The position numbers and the translations under genes are program-made. The notes below the pieces were generated by a model that was given only the letters and a program-made list of their open reading frames with translations, did no database searches and was not told the origin of the DNA. This document shows positions 1-6,788 of a stretch of DNA of 64,000 nt, piece after piece (positions within the stretch are counted from its first letter, which is position 1; every line of letters starts with the position of its first letter). The DNA lies in the NCBI RefSeq assembly GCF_026342835.1, contig NZ_JAPEMI010000001.1, forward strand, positions 3,788,501 through 3,852,500. Direction: 5' to 3'. Origin of the DNA: Streptomyces sp. NBC_00154 (GTDB lineage Bacteria; Actinomycetota; Actinomycetes; Streptomycetales; Streptomycetaceae).

Positions 1-232
1 GCGAGACTTCCGACCTCCGGCTCGATCCGGGTGGGAACGTCCCGCCCGTCCATGGCGCGCACCGCACCGGCCAGAAAGGGCAGCCAGCGGGTAATCAGTC
101 GGCGGTCACGCTCCCGCAGCCATGGTCCAGAGGGTCAGGCGCACCGCGAGTATCCGCTGGAGCGGTGTTTTCTGCGGTTTCGGGGCGACGAGGTCTTCGA
201 CCCAGCGCTGGTACTTGCGGCAGATCACGGGC
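1..232 (-). pseudogene. Possible frame-broken coding remnant at window edge
   Basis: No intact gene covers this stretch. On the complement, one frame is open from 228 (GTG) to a stop at 106-108, and a second frame is open from 134 out of the window. Both have G/C-rich third positions. The second frame gives a protein-like stretch (RERDRRLITRWLPFLAG). The two overlap by about 30 bases, so a single indel near 106-134 would join them into one frame. Family not recognised. It lies directly downstream of the methyltransferase on the same strand and could be the last, damaged gene of that run. Confidence 0.22.
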
Positions 233-979
233 TCAGGCTCCCCCGTTGTGCGGGGCCTCAGGCCCCGCCGGCTGCGCCGTGAACACGAAGTGCCCAGGTG
301 CGCCCCTCACCTGCCGCATGCCGACCAGCTCCAGGCGCGCGGCCCGCAGGAGCCCCGCGAGCGAGGAAGCCTGCGGACCGTAGACGGTCGCGGCCAGAAC
401 ACCGCCGATGCGAAGTATCCGTGGCAGCTCCGCGAGCAGCGGCACGGGGACGGAGAAGTGGAACACGAACGCGGCGAGGACGAGGTCGATGGTCCGGTCG
501 GCAAAGGGCAAAGGCCCGTTGCCCGATATCTGGACGACCGGCGTGCCGCTGTCGTGCCGCCTCAGGGACGCCGCGCTCATGTCGCATCCGTAGATGCGGC
601 TGTTCGCGAAGACCGAACGGTAGGCGGGGACCGCACGCCCGTCACCGGTGCCGAGGTCGAGGATCGCTCCCGGAGTGCTGGTGTGGGCGGCAGCCGTGAC
701 GGTCAGGGCCGAGACGACCTTCGCGTACAGCCGCTCGTCGATGAGCGAGCCGGAGCGCGCCAGCCTGAGCTCGCAGAGTTCCTGTACTTCGTCCGGGGAC
801 AGCTGGTGCACCGGGGTGGGCGAATAGAGGCGGTCCATGAAGCGGAACCACGAGCGCCCCTCAAAGCGCAGGATCCGGGGTCCGGGTCCCGTAGCCCCCA
901 CCAGAACCAGAAAGTTGCCCGAGCGCCGCACCTCATGACCGGTTGCCGTGGTCGTCGGTGATCCCTCGGCTCCGTTCAA
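233..979 (-). CDS. SAM-dependent methyltransferase, last gene of six-gene operon
   Basis: A 248-residue class I methyltransferase. The SAM-binding motif I is visible as ILDLGTGDGR (about residues 106-115), followed by an acidic strand end (YGCDMS) and a motif IV-like stretch (TIDLVLAAFVFHF). The substrate is unknown; the layout is of the small-molecule or nucleic-acid methyltransferase type. The start is TTG at 979, chosen because a near-perfect Shine-Dalgarno (AGGAGG) sits six bases upstream. The start lies inside the preceding HD gene (47-base overlap), so translation is probably coupled. It is the distal gene of the TPR-kinase-nucleotidyltransferase-2H-HD-methyltransferase run. The fold call is firm; the role is open. 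Confidence 0.8.
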   Translation of the reverse strand: MNGAEGSPTTTATGHEVRRSGNFLVLVGATGPGPRILRFEGRSWFRFMDRLYSPTPVHQLSPDEVQELCELRLARSGSLIDERLYAKVVSALTVTAAAHTSTPGAILDLGTGDGRAVPAYRSVFANSRIYGCDMSAASLRRHDSGTPVVQISGNGPLPFADRTIDLVLAAFVFHFSVPVPLLAELPRILRIGGVLAATVYGPQASSLAGLLRAARLELVGMRQVRGAPGHFVFTAQPAGPEAPHNGGA

Positions 980-1613
980 AGTCCACCTCCTGGCGCAGCT
1001 CGGCGGCCACGGCCGGGAAATGCCTTTCGGCCAGGGGGATGTACCAGTCGTCGGCCTGCCGGAGCCATCGCGGCAGTTTGTGCCATGCGGGGGACGACGG
1101 CACCAGTCTGCGCCAGGAGACGACGTTGTCGAGGATGTCCGACATGTGGACCGTCAACGTCAGCCCTCCTTCCGCCTCGACCTTCCGGGCCTTGTTCTCC
1201 TTGCGCCGTTTCTGCTCCCCGGGCGTCTCCCCGGGGGGACCCGGGGAGCTCAGCAGGCTTACCGCCCGGGAGACTCGGGGGCCGTAGCGGGCCCGGATCT
1301 CGTGGGGCGAGACGCCACAGTCCTCCACCACGTCGTGGAGCAGCGCGACGAGAAGGAGGTCCGCCAGGTCCTCTCGGTGCCGCAGGGCGGTGGCGATGAG
1401 GGCGACTCTGCGGGGGTGGATGACATAGGGTGCGCCGTCACCTCGCTTCTGGCCTGCGTGCAGACGTGCGACGGACTCGTCGCATCCGTCGACGAGGCGC
1501 CTCGGTTCCGGGGGTAGTGACCGTGCGGTCCGGGCCACCCGCCTCGCGTAGGACTCCGGGGTGCCGTTCTCCCGGCGTAAGCCGTCCAGGAGGCCGGCGA
1601 GCTCAGAGGGCAA
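933..1613 (-). CDS. SpoT/MESH1-like HD-domain hydrolase
   Basis: A 226-residue stand-alone HD hydrolase resembling the hydrolase domain of RelA/SpoT proteins and the small alarmone hydrolases. The metal-ligand pattern is complete: HAGQKR (H52), PYVIHP (H66), LLHDVVED (H93-D94) and VHMSDILDN (D159). No synthetase, TGS or ACT domain is present. Known relatives remove the 3'-pyrophosphate of (p)ppGpp or hydrolyse NADPH; the substrate here is not known. A charged, probably disordered loop (about residues 122-150) interrupts the domain. The start is TTG at 1613 with GAGGAG eight bases upstream; it overlaps the 2H gene by 11 bases and the methyltransferase by 47. HD fold confident, alarmone role inferred. 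Confidence 0.83.
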   Translation of the reverse strand: MPSELAGLLDGLRRENGTPESYARRVARTARSLPPEPRRLVDGCDESVARLHAGQKRGDGAPYVIHPRRVALIATALRHREDLADLLLVALLHDVVEDCGVSPHEIRARYGPRVSRAVSLLSSPGPPGETPGEQKRRKENKARKVEAEGGLTLTVHMSDILDNVVSWRRLVPSSPAWHKLPRWLRQADDWYIPLAERHFPAVAAELRQEVDFERSRGITDDHGNRS

Positions 1614-2160
1614 GGGGCAGACTCCTCAGAACGGACTGCTTGATGCCCTTCGGGCCGCTCATGGAGATGTCGACGGAGAGCAGGCCGCATTCCGGGATCG
1701 CGAGGCGTCCGGCGTGAAGAAAGGCATCGACCTTATCCACATCGTCCGAGACGTGCCCCAGTGTCAGGTGGGGGACGTCGGTGGTGCGGGCAGGTTCGAC
1801 GAAGAAGGCCTCCAGGTCGTGCTGCGTCTGCGTCCGCCACTGCTGAACCCGCTCCGGGAACGTCACGTCGGCGAAGACGTAGTGGCCGGTGAGGTCCTCC
1901 CGGTAGACCGGTCCGAAGGCCATGACCGGCGGGCCGCCGCCACCGTGGAACCCCGACACCGCCCGCTCGACCGCAGCCACCAGTGCCTCCAGGTCTCCGC
2001 CGCTGCGCAGGGTTCCCATGGCGATCGTCACGTGCGGAGAGGAGTTGCCGTTCGTGCCGAAGGACACCTTGCTGCTGGTCAGCGCAAGGAGCCTCGCGTT
2101 GAACTCGTCACAGGCCTTCCGTGCTGCCCCGGTGACGGGGAAATTAACGCCTGCCTTCAT
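1603..2160 (-). CDS. 2H phosphoesterase (LigT / 2',3'-cyclic phosphodiesterase-like)
   Basis: A 185-residue protein with the two His-x-Thr motifs that define 2H phosphoesterases: SPHVTIAMG (H43, T45) and VPHLTLGHV (H131, T133), spaced as in LigT-type enzymes. Family members open 2',3'-cyclic phosphates of RNA, ADP-ribose 1'',2''-cyclic phosphate or cyclic dinucleotides; none of these is proven here. The ATG at 2160 follows an AGGAAGG ribosome-binding site and overlaps the nucleotidyltransferase stop by four bases. Together with the kinase, nucleotidyltransferase and HD hydrolase it suggests a module handling nucleotide or RNA-end phosphates. Family call is strong, substrate unknown. Confidence 0.82.
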   Translation of the reverse strand: MKAGVNFPVTGAARKACDEFNARLLALTSSKVSFGTNGNSSPHVTIAMGTLRSGGDLEALVAAVERAVSGFHGGGGPPVMAFGPVYREDLTGHYVFADVTFPERVQQWRTQTQHDLEAFFVEPARTTDVPHLTLGHVSDDVDKVDAFLHAGRLAIPECGLLSVDISMSGPKGIKQSVLRSLPLAL

Positions 2161-2663
2161 CTGCTGCGGCCTTCCTGTGTCTGCCCGCCGGAATACGCCT
2201 GGAGTATGTCGCCGATGATGTCGCTGGTCGACCTCTCAGGGGGCCTCGGCAGCAGGGTGAGTTCCACGCCGAGGGCCCGCAGATCGTCGCGTTCGCGTGG
2301 GGTGAGGAAGGTGAAGTGTGTGGCACAGAAACGGTCCGGGCGCACCGTGGCCAGCAGGTCGAAGGGTGACACGTCGTCGTAGACGGTCACGTAGTCGACC
2401 ACACGGAGCCCGGCGATGATGCCTACGCGCTCGGTGATGTTCAGGACGGGCCGCCCGGTGCCCTTCCTGCGCGTCACCGAGCGGTCCCCCGCCAGCGCGA
2501 CCACCAGTGAATCACCGAGCTCCCTCGCCGCCTTCAGCGACCTGACATGACCGTAGTGGGTCAGGTCGAACACCCCTTTGACCAGCACGAGACGTCCCGC
2601 CTCGGAGCGCAGCGCGGCGGATGCGAGATCGACAGGCGTGACGAGGGCAGCCTCGGCCTTCAT
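2157..2663 (-). CDS. Cytidylyltransferase-like nucleotidyltransferase
   Basis: A 168-residue single-domain member of the HIGH-type nucleotidyltransferase superfamily. The signature KGVFDLTHYGHV (G30 to H39) matches GxFDxxHxGH, and RSTSDI near residue 148 matches the second nucleotide-binding signature. Length and motifs fit glycerol-3-phosphate cytidylyltransferase, RfaE/HldE C-domain or pantetheine-phosphate adenylyltransferase relatives. It would transfer CMP or AMP from the NTP to a phosphorylated acceptor. The partner kinase just upstream overlaps it by four bases and may supply that acceptor. Start ATG 2663 has GGAGG six bases before it. Fold confident; acceptor unknown. Confidence 0.83.
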   Translation of the reverse strand: MKAEAALVTPVDLASAALRSEAGRLVLVKGVFDLTHYGHVRSLKAARELGDSLVVALAGDRSVTRRKGTGRPVLNITERVGIIAGLRVVDYVTVYDDVSPFDLLATVRPDRFCATHFTFLTPRERDDLRALGVELTLLPRPPERSTSDIIGDILQAYSGGQTQEGRSR

Positions 2664-3343
2664 GGCCTGCCTCCGTTGTCCGCGGGCGGAGGAAGGTGGA
2701 CCCCCTGCTCCCGGAGCAGCGCCGCGATGGGCTCGAGCACCTGACGCGCCGTCTCCGTGATCCTGCCGTTCATCGCTTCTGTGTCCACGGCTACCACCCG
2801 CTGTGCACAGTTCGTGCGCGCGTGCTCCTCGGTGAATCGCAGAGCCGTGCCGCGCAAACCGGTCAGGAAGGCGTCACTCATAACCCGCCCCTGCTCCGTC
2901 GTCAGCTTGTTGGCGGCTTCCCTGGCCAGACTCACCTTGGGGCTTGTGGTGAACACGAAACACACCGCTATCTCGTCCCGCAGCTCGGGCATGTCGACGA
3001 GCCGCTCGACGGTCTCGGCGTGTGCCGGGGTGACTCTGCCCATCGACAGGAGTGTGCGGGTGAACAGCGTCCTGTCGACCGGCCCTCGGTCGAGCAGGTG
3101 GATGCGAGGCGCCGATCCCTCCGCGTGGGTGGATACGCAGTATCTGACCGCCTCGCACGCCAGATAGAGGTTGAGGCGGCCCAGGTCGCTCTTCCCGATG
3201 GGGGCGTATCGCCCGCCGCCGTGGAATTCGGCCACGGGCAGTCCCACTCTGCGCAGGTAATGGGAAAGCACGTCCATGACGGTGGTTTTCCCGCTCTTGG
3301 GCATACCTGCGAATTCGATTCTGACGCTTTCTGAGAGTTGCAC
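2660..3343 (-). CDS. P-loop (nucleoside/nucleotide-type) kinase
   Basis: A P-loop kinase of about 227 residues. Walker A is GMPKSGKTT near the N-terminus, and LLDRGPVDR resembles the D-R-[GS] motif of deoxynucleoside/thymidylate-kinase-like proteins. An Arg/Lys-rich lid-like segment (LAREAANKL) follows. GTG at 3343 is preferred over GTG at 3349 because GGAAGG is five bases upstream of the former and abuts the latter. It follows the TPR gene by 39 bases and overlaps the nucleotidyltransferase by four. The substrate could be a nucleoside, a sugar or an RNA end. Kinase fold confident. Confidence 0.78.
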   Translation of the reverse strand: MQLSESVRIEFAGMPKSGKTTVMDVLSHYLRRVGLPVAEFHGGGRYAPIGKSDLGRLNLYLACEAVRYCVSTHAEGSAPRIHLLDRGPVDRTLFTRTLLSMGRVTPAHAETVERLVDMPELRDEIAVCFVFTTSPKVSLAREAANKLTTEQGRVMSDAFLTGLRGTALRFTEEHARTNCAQRVVAVDTEAMNGRITETARQVLEPIAALLREQGVHLPPPADNGGRP

Positions 3344-3382
3344 GTGCACCTTCCGCTCTTCGTCGTCCGCTGCCCTCTCCGG

Positions 3383-4414
3383 TCAGTTCGTGCCGACTGC
3401 CTCGGCCACGTGCTCCGGCGGGAACTGCTGTATCGAGGCATCGGTGCGGTGGTCGACAGACCGGCTCCGGAGGTGGAAGAGCATGTGACCGATGACCGCC
3501 AGGCTGTTCCGGCGCTCGTGGCAGAGATCAGCCAGCGTGCCCGCAAGTCGCACCGCCTCCTCCTCGTGCGCCCGGTCGTCGAGACTGTGCAGATAGGACC
3601 ACCGGATCACATGGGCCCAGATCGGCTTGATCCGGTTCACCCGCCGGGCCGCCTCCGCGTGGAGCTGGGCTTGGTAGAACTCGTGGTTCGCCGAATCCAC
3701 CTGCCCGATACGGAGCGTGATCAGGGCCTTGTAGAAGCAGGTGATGCCGTCCGTGGGTGACAGACGGGACGCCTGCTCGTGTGCGTTGAGCGATTCCTCG
3801 AACCGTTCGGCATCCCGTAGGAGCAGTCCGAGGTAGTTCCAGTTGTCGACCGAGATCCCGTCGAACTCCAGGGCCTTCTCCATGAGGCGGATGGCCTCGT
3901 CGATGTCCACATAGCGTTTGACCGTGGAGAGTGCCCGCCAGGCGTCGGAGTTCTCTTCGTCCTTCCTCAGAGCGGCACGCAGGCTTCGTTCCGCCCGGCT
4001 GTTCAGACCTTTGTTGATCAGAGCCCGGGCCAGCCGGATGTGTATCTTGCTGTTCTCGGGCTGCAGGGTGAGGGCCTGCTCGTAGTACGAGATGGACCGG
4101 TCGTAGTCGGCGGCACGATAGGCGTTCTCACCCTCGTGGAAGAGGTGAGCCGCGAGCACGATCGATTCGAAGTCCGCCTCGAAGTCGCTCAGGCGGCGTT
4201 CAAGCGCTGCGCGGGTGCTTTCGGACTGCTCCAGCTCCTGCCGGACCTGGGTGGTCAGTCTCCGGACGTCCTTGACCTCGCGGATACCGAAGGCGGCGAC
4301 CACGCCGATGAGCAGGGTGACGACGGCGACGATGCCCAAGCTCATCTGCAGGGCCAGATTGGCGACATCCTCGATACCCGGCGGCTCGGGCTGCTCGGTA
4401 GCGTGGAAGAACAC
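3383..4414 (-). CDS. Membrane-anchored coiled-coil TPR protein, first gene of operon
   Basis: A 343-residue protein. A single N-terminal transmembrane helix (about residues 18-42, LQMSLGIVAVVTLLIGVVAAF) is followed by a short coiled coil (about 45-75) and then a run of tetratricopeptide-like helices, for example AADYDRSISYYEQALTLQP and SLNAHEQASRLSPTDG. It probably acts as a membrane scaffold or sensor with a cytoplasmic TPR domain. The GTG at 4414 is chosen because GGGAGG lies seven bases upstream and the membrane helix follows at once; longer in-frame extensions to 4732 lack protein-like character. It is the promoter-proximal gene of the six-gene minus-strand run and may recruit the downstream enzymes to the membrane. 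Confidence 0.8.
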   Translation of the reverse strand: MFFHATEQPEPPGIEDVANLALQMSLGIVAVVTLLIGVVAAFGIREVKDVRRLTTQVRQELEQSESTRAALERRLSDFEADFESIVLAAHLFHEGENAYRAADYDRSISYYEQALTLQPENSKIHIRLARALINKGLNSRAERSLRAALRKDEENSDAWRALSTVKRYVDIDEAIRLMEKALEFDGISVDNWNYLGLLLRDAERFEESLNAHEQASRLSPTDGITCFYKALITLRIGQVDSANHEFYQAQLHAEAARRVNRIKPIWAHVIRWSYLHSLDDRAHEEEAVRLAGTLADLCHERRNSLAVIGHMLFHLRSRSVDHRTDASIQQFPPEHVAEAVGTN

Positions 4415-5048
4415 CGGATGACCTCCCCCCACCGTGAGGACCCGCCCAAGACGTGGCGGCGGCCTGTCGGTGCGGCGAGTATGCCAAGCCCCCGGTGCCT
4501 TGGCCAGTACGGGACGAGTAGTTCGCGCGCGTGATGGCCAGATCCCGATACTCGTAACTGAGTCAGATACACCCGCCACGGCGGTCACGGTCGGCGACGC
4601 CCGCCGGTGTACGCACACGGCCGCGAGCGTCCCGGGCGGATGCGGTCCGTCCAGCCCCCGGTACCGGCTCCGGAGGCAGCTCTCCACGACCCCCTGCGCT
4701 CCGGCCTGAGCTGGCAGGATGGACGGGTGCACGGACCGTTAGGCCACGGCCCTGTTGTCTGGGATGGAGAGGTTCCGCCGGTATCGTCCGAGGAAGACCG
4801 TACGAGGTCTGCGTCGCTTGATCACGCCGCTCTGCTCAAGGACCTGCACCGGCAGGTCGTGCTGCTGCATCGACGCAGGGGCAGGCAAGGTGGTGCGTGC
4901 CCTCGGCGAACAGGGGCGTCCACGGGCGCTGCGGATCCTCGGCACTGCAGCGCCGGCGGGCGTGTAGACCTTCCTAGGTGTGCCGTACACATGGTCGGGA
5001 AATGAATTTCGAATGGTTGGGGAAGGCCAGCACGGGAGCCTCCGTAGG

Positions 5049-5083
5049 TGCAGGTCAGACCCACCCGTGAACGGCCCACCGCA
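5049..5083 (+). repeat. 35-bp direct repeat, copy A
   Basis: This 35-base element matches 9621-9655 at 33 of 35 positions in the same orientation. Weaker similarity extends about 50 bases upstream in both copies and, read as protein, gives related strings ending GAGQTHP here and SAGQAHP in copy B. So both may be ends of related, lost coding sequences. The pair brackets the SGNH hydrolase and beta-helix genes. Confidence 0.7.
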
Positions 5084-5099
5084 CAGGGCCGTTCACGGG
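5064..5099. terminator. Strong hairpin, 14-bp perfect stem
   Basis: A perfect 14-bp inverted repeat (5064-5077 with 5086-5099) with an eight-base loop. No T-tract follows, as is usual for Streptomyces terminators. It overlaps repeat copy A. Confidence 0.6.
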
Positions 5100-5124
5100 T
5101 TGATCCCGGAATGGTTCACGAGAT

Positions 5125-5153
5125 CCCGGTCAGACGGTCATGGTCTGACCGGG
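5125..5153. terminator. Hairpin, 11-bp perfect stem
   Basis: Perfect 11-bp arms at 5125-5135 and 5143-5153 with a seven-base loop. It lies about 225 bases downstream of the SGNH hydrolase stop on the minus strand and could end that transcript, or back up the adjacent hairpin at 5064-5099. Confidence 0.55.
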
Positions 5154-5378
5154 GTCTAGTCGTTTGAGTGAAGGTCAGCCTGCTGTGCCGGCGGGAATGG
5201 ACCGCGGGGACCGCGGGCGTGGAGTCAGATTCCTGCGGTCCCGCGGCGTGCCGATATTCGAATGCCAGAGCGCGCGCATTCGAGGGCTGCGACTCGGCGC
5301 CTGAGGGTTGGGACTGTCGCCAGCGGGGTGTCCGCTGCCGGGTGGGGCGCCCCGGGGGCGTCAATGCGAGTCGGCGGC

Positions 5379-6647
5379 CTACTTCAGCAGGGACAGATCG
5401 ACCGCGTTCGCCAGCGCCTGCATCCCGGCTTCGTTCGGGTGGAGGTGATCCCCGGAATCGAAGGCTGGGTTGAGGGCTGCCGGGTCTGTCGGATCGGCGA
5501 GGGCCTTCTCGAAGTCGACCACGCCGTCGAAGGCCCCGCTGGTCCGGATCCAGCTGTTGGCCGCCTGGCGTACGGCTTCCGCAGAGTCGCTGTAGTAGCC
5601 CGCACCCTTGTCGGGAAGCATGGTGCCGCCGATGATCCGGACGTGGGCGGCATGGGCCTGCTGAATCAGATTCCGGTAGCCATTGATCAGATCTAGCGCG
5701 GTCAGCGGGGCACCGCCCGGGCCGGCGTTGTTGCCGATGTCGTTGATGCCCTCCATAAGGATCACGTCCCGCACCCCGGGCTGGCCCAGCGCGTCGTGGG
5801 AGAAACGCTTGGTGGCGCTGATGCCCTGCCAGATGTTGGGCACGTCGGTCAGGAGGCGGTTGCCGCCGAGACCGGCGTCCACCACACCCATCGGCTGGGT
5901 TCCGGACAGCCGCCGGGCCAGGTAGTCGGACCAGCGGTGGTACGCCCCCGCCGGGGTGTTGTAGCCGTCGGTGATGGAATCGCCGAAGGCCACCACGGTG
6001 CCACGGGCGTGGGGCGAGATCACGTCGAGCCCGGAGAGGTAGTACCAGGAGGTGGTCGCCGCGATGTAGTTACCGTCCCCCGTGTCGGCGGTGTGGTCGC
6101 CCGGGAGTGACAGGTAACTGGTGTCGAAGGCGTCGGAGTGCCAGGTGGCGGAGCTGGTCGCGTGCGGCAGGTAGATGCTGATCAGGACGTTCTGTTCAGC
6201 CTTGACGGACATCGGCACGGGGTCGCTGACCAGTTCCGCCCCGGCCGGGATGGTGACGGACATCTTGTGGGAGAAGGTGACCGCGCGCTGCGATCCGGCG
6301 ACCGCCGTGGCGCGGCCGGCCTGTCCGGCGACGCTGACCGCTCCGACGGTCAGCGGGATGGTGCTGCGCAGATTGGACAGGTGGATACGGAGTGCGGTTC
6401 CGTCGACACTGGAGTGCGCGACCATCCGGATGGTCTGGTCGTTGAAGTTCGGTCCGCCGATCGTCATGCTGGGCGCCCATGCCGTCACCCGCTGGTCGTT
6501 GAGCGTATGAGAGGTGGCCGGCTGGGAGTTGGCCGAGTAGCTGTCGGTCGGCTGGCCGGCGGCGAAGGGCGCGCCTCCCATGAGCCCAGCGACGGCGGCG
6601 GTCGTCGCAAGCAGGGTCAGCAGCGTTCTTCTCTTCGTGACAAGCAT
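5379..6647 (-). CDS. Secreted SGNH/GDSL-family hydrolase
   Basis: A 422-residue exported protein. The N-terminus (KRR, then a hydrophobic stretch and an Ala-rich region to about residue 30) is a signal peptide. The C-terminal half shows all SGNH blocks: VVAFGDSITDG (nucleophile S224), GLGGNRLL (oxyanion Gly, block II), MEGINDIG (block III Asn) and SGDHLHPN (catalytic Asp/His about 400-403). The first 200 residues form a beta-rich accessory domain usual in this actinobacterial subgroup. Likely an esterase or deacetylase acting on polysaccharide or lipid outside the cell. Start ATG 6647 has an AAGGTG-type site upstream. It lies 141 bases downstream of the beta-helix gene on the same strand, so the two are probably co-expressed. 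Confidence 0.88.
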   Translation of the reverse strand: MLVTKRRTLLTLLATTAAVAGLMGGAPFAAGQPTDSYSANSQPATSHTLNDQRVTAWAPSMTIGGPNFNDQTIRMVAHSSVDGTALRIHLSNLRSTIPLTVGAVSVAGQAGRATAVAGSQRAVTFSHKMSVTIPAGAELVSDPVPMSVKAEQNVLISIYLPHATSSATWHSDAFDTSYLSLPGDHTADTGDGNYIAATTSWYYLSGLDVISPHARGTVVAFGDSITDGYNTPAGAYHRWSDYLARRLSGTQPMGVVDAGLGGNRLLTDVPNIWQGISATKRFSHDALGQPGVRDVILMEGINDIGNNAGPGGAPLTALDLINGYRNLIQQAHAAHVRIIGGTMLPDKGAGYYSDSAEAVRQAANSWIRTSGAFDGVVDFEKALADPTDPAALNPAFDSGDHLHPNEAGMQALANAVDLSLLK

Positions 6648-6788
6648 GGTTCACCTTTTCTCCTGGTCGGCGACCGGGTGCCTGGACGCGGACGTCAGGG
6701 CACCCGGAGTCGGCGGCCGATGGCTCGGTTGTTTGGGCCGGGGCGGATTCCGCGGTGATCGGTGGCGATGAGTGACGCTCAGTGGCGA

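Larger units (their letters stand above)
4415..5378. other. Long intergenic region with operon promoter, repeat and hairpins
   Basis: About 960 bases with no gene I can support. On the minus strand a CATACT -10-like hexamer lies at 4478-4483, about 65 bases before the TPR start; the matching -35 is weak. Between about 4,755 and 5,080 there are protein-like fragments in several frames, each broken by stops, which looks like eroded coding DNA. The end of this stretch shares a 35-bp element with 9621-9655 and carries two strong hairpins (listed separately). From 5,154 to 5,378 I see nothing else. Confidence 0.5.

Noticed and set aside
4607..5005. A gene in the 4.6-5.0 kb gap
   Set aside because: Frames look protein-like only in short pieces, each broken by stops and without a start or ribosome-binding site; treated as eroded sequence.
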